DNA of 39,811 nt from IMG/VR virus record IMGVR_UViG_3300028025_003046, positions 1-39,811 of that record; one strand, 5' to 3'. Below, in pieces: positions 1 to 7,954 of this stretch (position 1 is its first letter; every line of letters starts with the position of its first letter). This DNA is from a virus. A program made the position numbers and the translations under genes. The notes below the pieces were generated by a model. It was not told the DNA's origin and searched no databases. It worked only from the letters and a program-made list of their open reading frames with translations.

Positions 1-103
1 AACCGTTATCAAAATCAGTAGCAGGATCTACTTGGCTCTCTTGAGCTAATCGATCTAAGAGTCTTAAAATGTGTTTATAATTTTCAATTGGAATTGTTAC
101 CAT
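1..103 (-). CDS. Hypothetical protein, 3' end cut by window edge
   Basis: An open frame starts with ATG at 103 and runs off the left edge after 34 codons (MVTIPIENYKHILRLLDRLA...). It overlaps the end of the preceding 63-aa gene by 20 nt, which is normal in this compact block. The visible part is a predicted amphipathic helix rich in Leu, Arg and Glu. No family is recognised and the full length is unknown. Confidence 0.55.
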   Translation of the reverse strand, partial: MVTIPIENYKHILRLLDRLAQESQVDPATDFDNG

Positions 104-275
104 TAAGTCTTTCTAAAATACGTTTTAGCCTATTTACACTACTCTCGTATTGCATGAGTAATTCCTTATCTGTACCAAACGAGGCAGAAAATTTCCAATA
201 GTTATCATTGATTTCTTTAGATACTTCTTTTAATTCATAATGTAGCCAATCTTCAATGTCTTTTTCACTTATCAT
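84..275 (-). CDS. Small hypothetical protein, 63 aa
   Basis: A complete ORF starts at ATG 275 with an AAGG Shine-Dalgarno five bases upstream. The product is charged and probably all helical (heptad-like spacing in the second half, ending in Asn-rich residues), with no membrane segment and no recognised motif. It is the first gene after the hairpin that follows the ClpP-like gene, so it may be read through from that unit or lie at the start of a weaker downstream segment. Function unknown. Confidence 0.65.
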   Translation of the reverse strand: MISEKDIEDWLHYELKEVSKEINDNYWKFSASFGTDKELLMQYESSVNRLKRILERLNGNNSN

Positions 276-284
276 GTGTACCTT

Positions 285-318
285 AATAAAATAGCCCCAA
301 CTATTTCTAGTCAGGGCT
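285..318 (-). terminator. Stem-loop with GAAA tetraloop after the ClpP-like gene
   Basis: On the minus strand an 11-bp stem (arms 308-318 and 293-303, two G-T wobbles) closes a GAAA loop, a stable GNRA tetraloop. It is followed by ATTTTATT. It begins five bases beyond the ClpP-like stop codon. The T-tract is interrupted, so it may be a partial terminator or an RNA-processing or stability element rather than a strong terminator. Confidence 0.6.
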
Positions 319-322
319 TGGT

Positions 323-1006
323 TTACGGATTCTTAATTACTTCATCTACAATACCATGTGTAACTGCTTCATCTGGGGAAAAGAAACAATCTGATTGTTG
401 TAGCAAATGTTTACGGATATATGTAACAGACTTACCTGTGCATTTGCGATAATGATTTAACATTCTTAGCGAGTCTAGCTGAAAGTCCTTTGAGGCTGCA
501 GCTATCTCATGTTCTTTGCCCACAACTCCACGAGAGAATTGATGTGACATAACAGAACAATTTTCGGTAATAAACCGATTACCTTTATTTCCTGACATCA
601 ACAACATGACACCTGCTGAGGCTACTTCACCAGTACCAATAGTAATTATTGGAATATTGGATTGTTTAATAGTATCAATTAAATGGTATGCTGAAGAAAC
701 AAATCCACCTGGACTGTTAATAAACAATACAAGTTTATCTGGTTGATCTTGCTTAGCCATTAGATTGTATTCCATAATAGCCATAATAATAGGCTGTACA
801 GATTCATCTTCTACTTCTCCCATAAGATACATTACGCCATTACGCATAATATTCTTACCAAACCAGTAGTACCCATTATCACCATCTTCCTGAGTTACAG
901 GTTGAGGTGGATTAGGGGAGTCTGGTGCTTCAGGCGCTTTAGGTTTAGCTTTAGCGTTAAGCACACTTGAGTACTTGTTGAACTGGCAACCGAATAGTTT
1001 GCTCAT
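323..1006 (-). CDS. ClpP-like (S14) serine protease, 227 aa
   Basis: The core matches the ClpP peptidase fold. There is an oxyanion-hole segment NSPGG (97-101), a nucleophile in GEVASAG (Ser130), a histidine in SVMSHQ (His155) and an aspartate in SDCFFSPDEA (Asp206) followed by HGIVDEV. All three catalytic residues are present in the order and spacing of the family. The N-terminus (about residues 17-40) is a Lys/Pro-rich linker, unlike the processed propeptide of bacterial ClpP. Phage ClpP-like enzymes commonly serve as head-maturation proteases, but this gene follows the ribonucleotide reductase genes rather than a portal gene. A head role is possible if head genes lie past the left edge. 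The ATG at 1006 overlaps the upstream gene by 50 nt. Confidence 0.88.
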   Translation of the reverse strand: MSKLFGCQFNKYSSVLNAKAKPKAPEAPDSPNPPQPVTQEDGDNGYYWFGKNIMRNGVMYLMGEVEDESVQPIIMAIMEYNLMAKQDQPDKLVLFINSPGGFVSSAYHLIDTIKQSNIPIITIGTGEVASAGVMLLMSGNKGNRFITENCSVMSHQFSRGVVGKEHEIAAASKDFQLDSLRMLNHYRKCTGKSVTYIRKHLLQQSDCFFSPDEAVTHGIVDEVIKNP

Positions 1007-1295
1007 GTGATAATTCCTTAGTTGAAATAAATAACTCTGCAGGTTCTAGAATAATATCAGCTGGAAGTGTTACCTTCCATCGACCGATAGATCCTGAACG
1101 ATTAATAATTTTATTGTTTAGTTCATTTAGTGCAACTAAATCTGTTCCGCTTACAATAAATGTAATGCCAGTGGGCCATAAGTCCTCAATAAGTTGAGTA
1201 GTAGTTTTGTTAACTTCATCTACAACTAACCTAAACTCAGACACATGACCTTTGCTATTATTGATTATTGCTTTGATTTCCTCCAATAGAGTCAT
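957..1295 (-). CDS. Hypothetical protein, 112 aa
   Basis: The start chosen is ATG 1295 (MTLLEEIKAI...). A longer reading to 1415 would need a non-ATG codon and a Ser/Thr-rich extension that lies entirely over the neighbouring charged gene. The protein looks globular with mixed alpha and beta. No motif is recognised. It overlaps the 64-aa gene upstream by 38 nt and the ClpP-like gene downstream by 50 nt, so the three are probably translationally coupled. Confidence 0.6.
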   Translation of the reverse strand: MTLLEEIKAIINNSKGHVSEFRLVVDEVNKTTTQLIEDLWPTGITFIVSGTDLVALNELNNKIINRSGSIGRWKVTLPADIILEPAELFISTKELSHEQTIRLPVQQVLKCA

Positions 1296-1452
1296 CTTCG
1301 TCTTCTTCGGAGCTGTACTCGTCCCACCAACGTCCTTGTTGTCGCTCTCGCTTATAAGGTCGTTTGTGTCTGTCTGAGTGAGAAGTTCGCTCGTCTTTAA
1401 ATTGCTTTTCTTCACGTTCTAATTCCTGCCAGTTAATATTATTTTTGGTCAT
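1258..1452 (-). CDS. Highly charged small protein, 64 aa
   Basis: ATG 1452 lies inside the last codons of the preceding gene (GCAGATGACC). The product begins MTKNNINWQELEREEKQF, continues with a basic stretch (RHKRPYKRERQQGR) and then an acidic one (SSEEDEDDS). This split charge suggests an intrinsically disordered protein that binds nucleic acid or protein. No family is recognised. The dense overlap with the next frame makes it less secure than its neighbours. Confidence 0.5.
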   Translation of the reverse strand: MTKNNINWQELEREEKQFKDERTSHSDRHKRPYKRERQQGRWWDEYSSEEDEDDSIGGNQSNNQ

Positions 1453-1684
1453 CTGCGTAACTACGTTTAACACCTAATTTATCAGCCTTCTTCTGGAGAT
1501 ACACTGAAAAGAATTTTACTAACTCTTCAGAATCTGCAGGATCAGAGCCCTCTACAATAGACAATGCTACTCTTTCAAAGTGATTCATAATCTCTTCTCT
1601 ATCTGTAATATCTAAAGTAGCTAGTGTATGATTAACACCTTGATCAACCATATTTGTTAGTTTAATTTTATCCGATGGAGTCAT
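1439..1684 (-). CDS. Hypothetical protein, 81 aa
   Basis: ATG 1684 shares a base with the NrdB stop (TAATG), a classic coupling junction. The protein (MTPSDKIKLTNMVDQ...) is predicted to be helical and mildly acidic, with a basic C-terminus (KKADKLGVKRSY). No motif is recognised. Its position directly after nrdB suggests co-expression with nucleotide metabolism, but no function follows from that. Confidence 0.65.
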   Translation of the reverse strand: MTPSDKIKLTNMVDQGVNHTLATLDITDREEIMNHFERVALSIVEGSDPADSEELVKFFSVYLQKKADKLGVKRSYADDQK

Positions 1685-2634
1685 TACCAGTCCCAATCTC
1701 CGTTCATGCCATTAACACTGTACTCTGTAACACGCTTCTCAAAGAAGTTGTCATGAGAAACACCTGAGAGAACCCAGTCTAGCCAAGGCATTGGATTGTC
1801 TCGGTGGTCAAAGATAGTCTTTAAACCTAATTGTAATAATCTACGATCACTAATATAGCGAATGTAACTCTTTACATCTTCTTTACTAATACCTTCAATT
1901 TTGTAGTTAGCAAAGGCAAGCTCAATAAACTTATCTTCAAGATCAACTGCGTCTCTCGCCATCTGATAAATCTTAGATTTAAGTTCATCATTGACAATTC
2001 TTGGATGTTCATTACAGAACTCTCGGAACAGTCTAGCGCCACCTTCTACGTGTACTGTCTCATCACGGATAGACCACTCTACTACAGTACCCATGCCTTT
2101 CATTTTACCGAATCGTTGGAAATTTAGTAACATAACAAATGAGGCAAACAAAGCTACACCTTCATTCATAACACCTTTAGCAAGAGCAAGTGCTACACCT
2201 GTCTGACTATTAGTATCATTATTTTGCATAAAGTCAATTTTCTCAGACATTTCTTTATACTCTAGAAACTTGTGATACTCTTCATCAGGCAATCCAAGTG
2301 TGTCATTTAATAGTGCGTATGCTCGTTGATGTGTACCTTCACGAGAAGCAAAGGAGCCAAGCATAACACGTACTTCATTGTTCTTGAACTTTGGGATTAA
2401 ATAGTCGTAATAGTTTTGACCAACCTGAACATCACCTTGAGTAAACAATCGGAGAATATTTGTAATAAACTCTTTCTCGCCTTCATCAAGTTTTAACTTC
2501 CAATCAGAAACATCTTCAGACAAGTCAGCTTCATCTTCAGTCCAATGAATTTCTTCATGTTTCTTTGTGATATCAACTGCCCAGTCATGCAAGAAAGGTT
2601 TGTATGTTTTATTAAACTCTGTTAGTGTAGCCAT
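1684..2634 (-). CDS. nrdB: Ribonucleotide reductase class I small subunit (NrdB), 316 aa
   Basis: This is the radical-generating subunit that works with NrdA to make deoxyribonucleotides. Diiron ligands are readable: Asp68 (QGDVQVG), Glu99 and His102 in REGTHQRAY, Glu158 in MNEGVAL, and Glu192/His195 in RDETVH. Tyr106 is placed four residues after His102 exactly as the radical tyrosine of E. coli NrdB, so a standard tyrosyl radical is expected. Length is normal for a phage NrdB. ATG 2634 is chosen because AAGG lies just upstream and only one base separates it from the NrdA stop. A GTG four codons earlier would overlap nrdA. Confidence 0.96.
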   Translation of the reverse strand: MATLTEFNKTYKPFLHDWAVDITKKHEEIHWTEDEADLSEDVSDWKLKLDEGEKEFITNILRLFTQGDVQVGQNYYDYLIPKFKNNEVRVMLGSFASREGTHQRAYALLNDTLGLPDEEYHKFLEYKEMSEKIDFMQNNDTNSQTGVALALAKGVMNEGVALFASFVMLLNFQRFGKMKGMGTVVEWSIRDETVHVEGGARLFREFCNEHPRIVNDELKSKIYQMARDAVDLEDKFIELAFANYKIEGISKEDVKSYIRYISDRRLLQLGLKTIFDHRDNPMPWLDWVLSGVSHDNFFEKRVTEYSVNGMNGDWDW

Positions 2635-2635
2635 A

Positions 2636-4660
2636 TTAACCTTCACATGCCTTGCATTCGTTATCCTCTACAACTTCACTTGGGGTAGTGAGTTTAGCGT
2701 AGAGTTCCGTAAATCCGCCAACGTACGCTCCATCAAGGTAAACTTGTGGAAGAGAACGGACATCTGCTCTTCCAGTAATTTCTGCTGCTGATTTACCTGT
2801 TGTAGTGATGTCAACATAAGAATAAGCAATTCCCTTGGACTCAAGCAAGGACTTGGCCATTGTGCATTGGGGGCAGTTTGGTTTTCCATAAATAATAGTT
2901 TCTTTAACTTCTTTCAATTTGTTTTCCTCAACCTTTTGTGAAACATTTTCAGCACGAACTTTAGCCTCTGTACGTAAATAATACAGACCTTTAAGTCCAG
3001 CTTCCCAAGCATAAATATGAGCATCCTTAACCACAGAGCGATCAGCACCTGCAGGGAAGAACAAGTTTACTGATTGACCTTGACAAATATACTTTTGTCG
3101 ATCACCAGCATGCTTAACAATCCAGTTCTGATCTAACTCAAAACTAGTTTTAAATACGGCTTTTGCATTATCATCTAAGAATGGTAAGTGTTGAACCGAA
3201 CCACTATTAGTAATAATGTTTGACCATACTTCACTCGTATTATGATTGATACCCTCTAAGTACTGCTCAAGATATTTATTCTTTACTAAGAATGATCCTG
3301 CACGGGTACGATGGGTATAAGCATTAGCTTTATTTGGCTCAATAGAGGGTGAGGTTGATAGCAAAATACCAGAGGAAGCATTTGGAGCAATAGCTAGCAA
3401 ATGTGAATGACGAATCATTAGTGGACTCATATCGGGAGCAGGTCCACGCTTTTCTGCTAGGGAATTAGATACATTCCTTGCCTCAGTTTTAATGTGTTTA
3501 AAGATTTCAATATTTAATTTACTTGCCAATTCACTCTCAAAAGGAATGGCTTTACTCTGCAAGTAATTATGGAAACCCATTGCACCTAGACCAATAGAAC
3601 GTTCACTCTTTGCTGAAAGAATAGCCCTATGTAGTGCTGCAGGAGCATTCTCAATAAAATACTCTAATACATTGTCTAGCATAGTTACTAAGTCAGCAAC
3701 CATACTAGTGTTTTTCCATTGATCAAAGTACTCTAGGTTAACGGAGCTTAAGCAACAAACTGCAGTGCGCCCTTCAGCTGTAGGTAAATGGATTTCATTA
3801 CACAGATTACTTCCGTGAATCTTTAACCCTTTGCTCTTTAACTGTTGTGGTAACGCATCATTAGCGGTATCGATGAAATTAAGATAAGGCTCACCTGTGC
3901 GAAAGCGAGTCTCCAGTAATTTTCCAAATACTTTTCTAGCATCGAGAAACTCCCCTGTGGGTCCTTTCTTTGGATCAACAAGTTCATATTCTCTACCTTC
4001 TTTGACAGCTTCCATGAAAGAGTCAGTGATATTAATAGCGTTGTGTAGGTTAAGGCACTTACGATTATTGTCGCCTGTGGGTACCCTAATACTAACAAAT
4101 TCAAGAATATCAGGGTGGTCAATATCGAGATATGCAGCATAAGATCCTTTGCGTGTTTTTCCTTGCCTGTAGGCAGTCATGTCAGCATCGATAGTACTTA
4201 GAAAGGGTATAGGGCCAGGAGCAATGTCAGACACGCTGCGAATGTCACTCCAATGACCGCCAACACCGCCTCCCATAACCGAAAGCCAACGAATTTCAGA
4301 GCTATGATCGATAAGACCAGGAACAGTATCGGGTACATAAGTTAGAAAACATGAGATTGGCATACCTTTACCTTTACCGTCAATGTCAGGTGCATTAGAC
4401 AAGACTGGTGAGGCAAACATAAACCATTTGTTAGAGATATAGTCATACAGTCTTTGAGCTAAAGCTAAATCTGTTTGACCTTTAAATGTGCTCCATGCAC
4501 GACATGCCCTTGCATAAACTTGTTGTGGCGAGGTTTCAGCACTCTGTGCATAAAACTCTAAGACCATGTCAAAGGCATAGTCTGTTAAAAGATTATCCTT
4601 TTCTAAATCAATTTCAATGTCGTAGTATTTCATTATTTTCTTATTTTTATTGTTAGGCAT
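2636..4660 (-). CDS. nrdA: Ribonucleotide reductase class I large subunit with internal glutaredoxin (NrdA-Grx), 674 aa
   Basis: The catalytic core carries Cys104 (MPISCF), the Asn285-Cys287-Glu289 triad in SNLCNEI, Cys302 (CCLSSVNL) and the radical-transfer pair in GLYYLRTEA. There is no room for an N-terminal ATP-cone, so overall allosteric inhibition by dATP is probably absent, as in other phage enzymes. Between the core and the tail lies a glutaredoxin domain with the active site CPQC (596-599) and a SLPQVYLDGAYVGGF glutathione-fold segment. The extreme C-terminus is CKACEG, the usual NrdA thiol-shuttle pair (669, 672). The start is uncertain: ATG 4660 overlaps the upstream gene by 8 nt, and ATG 4633 is an alternative without a better ribosome site. 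Confidence 0.95.
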   Translation of the reverse strand: MPNNKNKKIMKYYDIEIDLEKDNLLTDYAFDMVLEFYAQSAETSPQQVYARACRAWSTFKGQTDLALAQRLYDYISNKWFMFASPVLSNAPDIDGKGKGMPISCFLTYVPDTVPGLIDHSSEIRWLSVMGGGVGGHWSDIRSVSDIAPGPIPFLSTIDADMTAYRQGKTRKGSYAAYLDIDHPDILEFVSIRVPTGDNNRKCLNLHNAINITDSFMEAVKEGREYELVDPKKGPTGEFLDARKVFGKLLETRFRTGEPYLNFIDTANDALPQQLKSKGLKIHGSNLCNEIHLPTAEGRTAVCCLSSVNLEYFDQWKNTSMVADLVTMLDNVLEYFIENAPAALHRAILSAKSERSIGLGAMGFHNYLQSKAIPFESELASKLNIEIFKHIKTEARNVSNSLAEKRGPAPDMSPLMIRHSHLLAIAPNASSGILLSTSPSIEPNKANAYTHRTRAGSFLVKNKYLEQYLEGINHNTSEVWSNIITNSGSVQHLPFLDDNAKAVFKTSFELDQNWIVKHAGDRQKYICQGQSVNLFFPAGADRSVVKDAHIYAWEAGLKGLYYLRTEAKVRAENVSQKVEENKLKEVKETIIYGKPNCPQCTMAKSLLESKGIAYSYVDITTTGKSAAEITGRADVRSLPQVYLDGAYVGGFTELYAKLTTPSEVVEDNECKACEG

Positions 4661-4853
4661 TAAAGCAAGATCCAGGACGCAGTAGTATCTCTGCAATCTT
4701 GCCATTCATCGACTCATCTGAAACACATATAAATGCAGCAATATCGTAGTCAGTAAAGACACCTAATGCTGTTTCACATTCTTCATAATTATCATATATA
4801 AACTCACTATACTGTCTAACTGATTCATCATAGGCAAATATGGCGTATCTCAT
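4653..4853 (-). CDS. Small hypothetical protein, 66 aa
   Basis: The start ATG 4853 overlaps the primase-helicase stop (ATGA), and the 3' end overlaps nrdA by 8 nt, so it is locked between the two. The acidic product (MRYAIFAYDESVRQY...) has two cysteine-containing stretches but no clear metal motif. Its start resembles that of small beta-alpha proteins (YAIFAYD). No function can be assigned. Confidence 0.65.
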   Translation of the reverse strand: MRYAIFAYDESVRQYSEFIYDNYEECETALGVFTDYDIAAFICVSDESMNGKIAEILLRPGSCFNA

Positions 4854-6478
4854 ATTGTTAAATCCTCAAATGAATCACTGTTAATTAATCTACCAGTATC
4901 TTCTATAAACCTGTATTGACCCATCGGACCAGTTCTACCTGTCCAACGATCTTTTAAAACCCATAACTTACTTGTATGGCGCTGAATAGGGTCAGTTTCT
5001 AGCTTATTACGGCTAATAGCAATTAGTTGTGCACCGATTTGCTTTAATGAACCTGAGCCTTTCAAATCATCATCGGAAGGTACAGCACCTTCTTCAAAGG
5101 ACTTTTGGTTATTGTTTGTCTTTCTTAAGTGACTAACAACACCAATCCATACACTATGGCGTTTAGCTAGCTTTAACAAGTCTGACATAAGTTTATCTGT
5201 AGCTCGATTTACATCATTATCCTCAGCATCTGATACTGCAATAGTAATGTGATCAAGATAAATAAACTTACAGCCACTTAAAGCCATAAACTCCATCTTA
5301 TCAATAAGTGAATCATCTCCCATAGAACCTTGATGGTCTAGAAACATAATTCTACCTGTACCCATAGTCTCTGACCAAGCGGTACGCTCTTCATCCTCAC
5401 CAACTTCAACATCAGGTAATTGGATACGCTTATTCAAATGTAATGCCATAATACCTTCAACTGTTTCAGAGACACTTTCCTCTAAAGAACAAATACCAAT
5501 CTTTTCATTTGTTGTCTGAAGTAAATGATACTGATCTTCTTTTAAGAATGAACTCTTACCCATACCTGTACCTGAGCAAAGTACAGTAATAGAACCTAAG
5601 CATCTACCATAAATCTTTTTGTTAAGCTCTACTGCAAAGTCTGGCCAAGGTACATAGTCAATTTCTGACTCTGCTTTGTATAAATCCCAAGTATCTGCTG
5701 AGTTAACAATACCTACTGGGCTCCAAGGTTGTGCATCCCATACTTGTCCTAAAACAGCTATATGACCTTCTTTTACATAAAGCTCATTAGCATCTTTAAA
5801 CTTAGTATTCTTAACAATTTTTACTTTATCAAAGCCAATAATTTTTGCAGCACGATCTGCAGCTTCTTTCCCTGGCTCATCGTTATCAAACCAGATAACT
5901 ACTGAATCAAAACTACGTAACCAATCACGATTATTAAGTAAAATACTAGTTTGACTTGCAGAGGGAATAGATACTACAGGATACATCTTTTCATATTTAT
6001 CGAACCAAGCCTGAGACACTGTTAGTGCATCAATTTCACCTTCGGTAATTACTAACTGTTTACCCCCATTACCCGCTTGCATTTGTCCAAATAGACTTTT
6101 AATTTTGCCGATAACTGTAAACTCTTTTGGGAGAATACGTTTCTTATAGCCTGTAATCTCATTAATACCATAGGGGTAATAATGTGAATCCACTTCACCT
6201 TTCTCATTTACTGTAACCTTTACATTAAAGTGTTCTGTAATTTTCTTTTTGATCTTTCGATCTTCAAAACCTCTTACGGCATAACTAGCAATTTCTTCTA
6301 GTGTTTCAGTACCATAACTTTCCTTTTTAGTTGACACAAAAGTATCCTTCTCTTGATTTGGAAACCATCCTCTACATGAAAAACAATATGATGTTCCATC
6401 TTCGTATACCTGTCTAGCATCACTACTACCACAGTCTTCACTTAGGCATGGTTGATCCTTTACAACTATTTTTCCCAT
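4850..6478 (-). CDS. Bifunctional DNA primase-helicase, T7 gp4-like, 542 aa
   Basis: This protein unwinds DNA and lays down primers at the fork. The N-terminus has a zinc ribbon (Cys11, Cys16, Cys32, Cys35). A TOPRIM primase core follows, with ITEGEIDALT (Glu146) and WFDNDEPGKEA (Asp198, Asp200). The helicase half has Walker A SGTGMGKSS (302-310), the Walker-B-like segment FIYLDHITIAVS and the switch VVSHLRK, as in RecA-type DnaB/T7 gp4 helicases. The length is close to that of T7 gp4. It sits beside exonuclease and nrdA and together with the polymerase and SSB forms a full T7-like replisome. Confidence 0.96.
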   Translation of the reverse strand: MGKIVVKDQPCLSEDCGSSDARQVYEDGTSYCFSCRGWFPNQEKDTFVSTKKESYGTETLEEIASYAVRGFEDRKIKKKITEHFNVKVTVNEKGEVDSHYYPYGINEITGYKKRILPKEFTVIGKIKSLFGQMQAGNGGKQLVITEGEIDALTVSQAWFDKYEKMYPVVSIPSASQTSILLNNRDWLRSFDSVVIWFDNDEPGKEAADRAAKIIGFDKVKIVKNTKFKDANELYVKEGHIAVLGQVWDAQPWSPVGIVNSADTWDLYKAESEIDYVPWPDFAVELNKKIYGRCLGSITVLCSGTGMGKSSFLKEDQYHLLQTTNEKIGICSLEESVSETVEGIMALHLNKRIQLPDVEVGEDEERTAWSETMGTGRIMFLDHQGSMGDDSLIDKMEFMALSGCKFIYLDHITIAVSDAEDNDVNRATDKLMSDLLKLAKRHSVWIGVVSHLRKTNNNQKSFEEGAVPSDDDLKGSGSLKQIGAQLIAISRNKLETDPIQRHTSKLWVLKDRWTGRTGPMGQYRFIEDTGRLINSDSFEDLTI

Positions 6479-6479
6479 T

Positions 6480-6653
6480 TTAATTGTTTAATACCTTATT
6501 AACTGCAAAACAAGCTGTTGAAATAAAGCTAAGGGCTACAGACATTAACAAAAAGTCTGATGACCCCCATACCTCTGTTGACAATAGGTTTATAGCCTGT
6601 GTGAGAATTACTCCCAAAGAACATAAACCGAATACAAAACCAATTAATCTCAT
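6480..6653 (-). CDS. Small membrane protein, 57 aa
   Basis: ATG 6653 overlaps the GIY-YIG gene stop (ATGA), and its TAA lies one base before the helicase start. The product begins MRLIGFVFGLCSLGVILTQA and has two hydrophobic segments (about 3-20 and 34-51) separated by a short polar loop, so a hairpin inner-membrane protein is likely. Such small membrane proteins are frequent between phage replication genes, and their roles are mostly unknown. The plus-strand ORF over the same bases is a shadow. Confidence 0.7.
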   Translation of the reverse strand: MRLIGFVFGLCSLGVILTQAINLLSTEVWGSSDFLLMSVALSFISTACFAVNKVLNN

Positions 6654-7096
6654 TTTAAACCTGCCAATTTACTTAATCTCCTACGATGTCTTACTGAGAC
6701 TACCTCAGCAGAACGCCATTGAACTTTGTCAATAAAACGGTTATACCAGATATGATTATTAGTAGGCACTTCTACATGGCATTGTGACCATGTTTCTGCC
6801 CAGCTTAAACCACCTCGAGTATAGTACTGTTCTAACACATAAAACTCAAAGGAATCAATACCTCTTTCTTCAATTAGTGCATTAATATCCTTGGATGAAC
6901 TTGTATAGACTCTCCAGTTACTTGGCTTACCCTTATTGATTTTGCCAGTGCCTCTAAAGATCTTTTTACCGATATACATCATACCTGTAGTTGTATCTTT
7001 AATTAAATAGATAAAACCAAAGGCATTCTCATGATCTAATTGTTCAGGAAAGTCCCAGTGCCCGTTATCCTTCTTCTTTGATTTGGAAGTGGTCAT
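6650..7096 (-). CDS. GIY-YIG-type endonuclease, 148 aa
   Basis: The N-terminal third has the signature of the GIY-YIG fold: GFIYLI (27-32), a short turn, then MMYIGKK (39-45). It is followed by the WRVYTSSSKDI segment and an ESFEFYVLEQ-like strand, with glutamate in AETWSQ as a possible metal ligand. This layout resembles the short free-standing GIY-YIG nucleases (Seg-like) of T4-type phages. It could be a homing endonuclease or a phage-adapted nuclease replacing an endonuclease I, which is not seen here. It overlaps the exonuclease gene by 32 nt. Confidence 0.75.
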   Translation of the reverse strand: MTTSKSKKKDNGHWDFPEQLDHENAFGFIYLIKDTTTGMMYIGKKIFRGTGKINKGKPSNWRVYTSSSKDINALIEERGIDSFEFYVLEQYYTRGGLSWAETWSQCHVEVPTNNHIWYNRFIDKVQWRSAEVVSVRHRRRLSKLAGLK

Positions 7097-7769
7097 TAAT
7101 ATAGCGCCAGATGTGGATCAACCTGCCATTGGCAAGTAAGTAAGGTTTCCACTGGTCACCATAATGTTGTTTGTAAGCATTTATTACTGCTGCCTTTCTT
7201 TTCTTATTATTATCACAGCCCTCTAAGATCTTATTAGCCTTCACTGGACCTACTTTATTAAGTCCAGGAATATTATCTACTGCATCGCCAGTAAGTATCT
7301 GTCTCCAATAGTGAGTGTCTGCTGACTCTTCATCTACTTCATAATATTCATCTCGTCCTGGTTTAAAGTGTTTACCAGGAATACAATCTAGGTCTTTGTC
7401 GATTGTGCACACAATATAAGGATCACCATCCCTAATAGCCTCGAGTGACCAAATTCGGAGTAAGTCATCTGCTTCAAATCCGTGGGCAACTACTGCATTA
7501 GGGTGCTGGCAAAACCATTCTTTTAATTCATCAAAATATTCTGATCTATTCTTCTTAGATGCAAGTCTCGAAGGACTCTTTTTATACTCTGAGAAAAATT
7601 CTTCTCTCCAATTATTAGGACCACCAATTGCAATGAGATAGTCAGTGCAAAAGGTGTTTTCAACAACAGCTTGAAGAACTTCGTCTAATTTAATTTTAGC
7701 TTCTTCTACGTCTTCAGTACCCCAAATAGCCTGATAAAGTAGAACGTCTCCGTCTACTAATGCAATCAT
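7065..7769 (-). CDS. 5'-3' exonuclease (FEN/T7 gp6-like), 234 aa
   Basis: Flap-endonuclease family signatures are ordered correctly: the N-terminal metal site LVDGDV (Asp6, Asp8), the acidic cluster FEADDLL (99-104), TIDKDLDCIPG (123-132) and GDAVDNIPGLNKVGPVKA (161-178). The last joins the second metal site to the helix-hairpin-helix DNA-binding turn. In T7 the homologous enzyme removes primers and degrades host DNA for nucleotides, which fits the adjoining nucleotide-salvage genes. The ATG overlaps the previous stop (ATGA). Confidence 0.92.
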   Translation of the reverse strand: MIALVDGDVLLYQAIWGTEDVEEAKIKLDEVLQAVVENTFCTDYLIAIGGPNNWREEFFSEYKKSPSRLASKKNRSEYFDELKEWFCQHPNAVVAHGFEADDLLRIWSLEAIRDGDPYIVCTIDKDLDCIPGKHFKPGRDEYYEVDEESADTHYWRQILTGDAVDNIPGLNKVGPVKANKILEGCDNNKKRKAAVINAYKQHYGDQWKPYLLANGRLIHIWRYINDHFQIKEEG

Positions 7770-7954
7770 ACTGGGTAAGTTACTTTCTCGTAGCCATATT
7801 TCTTAACACGAGCAAGGAGCTTCTGGCCTACTTTATTTCGAACTTTGTACTTAATAATTGTAGGACGATCTACAAAGCTAAGATACAAATACTTATCACC
7901 TCGTGGATAAGTGTATGTTGCTGATGGAACACGATATACTAGTGATTTTTTCAT
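7766..7954 (-). CDS. Small basic hypothetical protein, 62 aa
   Basis: It is linked by ATGA overlaps to the deaminase upstream and the exonuclease downstream. The product is strongly basic and rich in tyrosine and lysine (MKKSLVYRVPSATYTYPRG...). It looks like a compact beta protein with a KVRNKVGQKLLARVKKYGY basic helix. Nucleic-acid binding is possible but unproven. Confidence 0.65.
   Translation of the reverse strand: MKKSLVYRVPSATYTYPRGDKYLYLSFVDRPTIIKYKVRNKVGQKLLARVKKYGYEKVTYPV

Noticed and set aside
940-965. ACGCTAAAGC in the ClpP-like gene
   Set aside because: Only the core matches; the upstream half is unlike the two intergenic promoters and the codons Asn-Ala-Lys-Ala explain it.
6484-6735. 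Plus-strand 83-aa frame
   Set aside because: Lies opposite a better supported membrane-protein gene with ATGA coupling; every other gene is on the minus strand.
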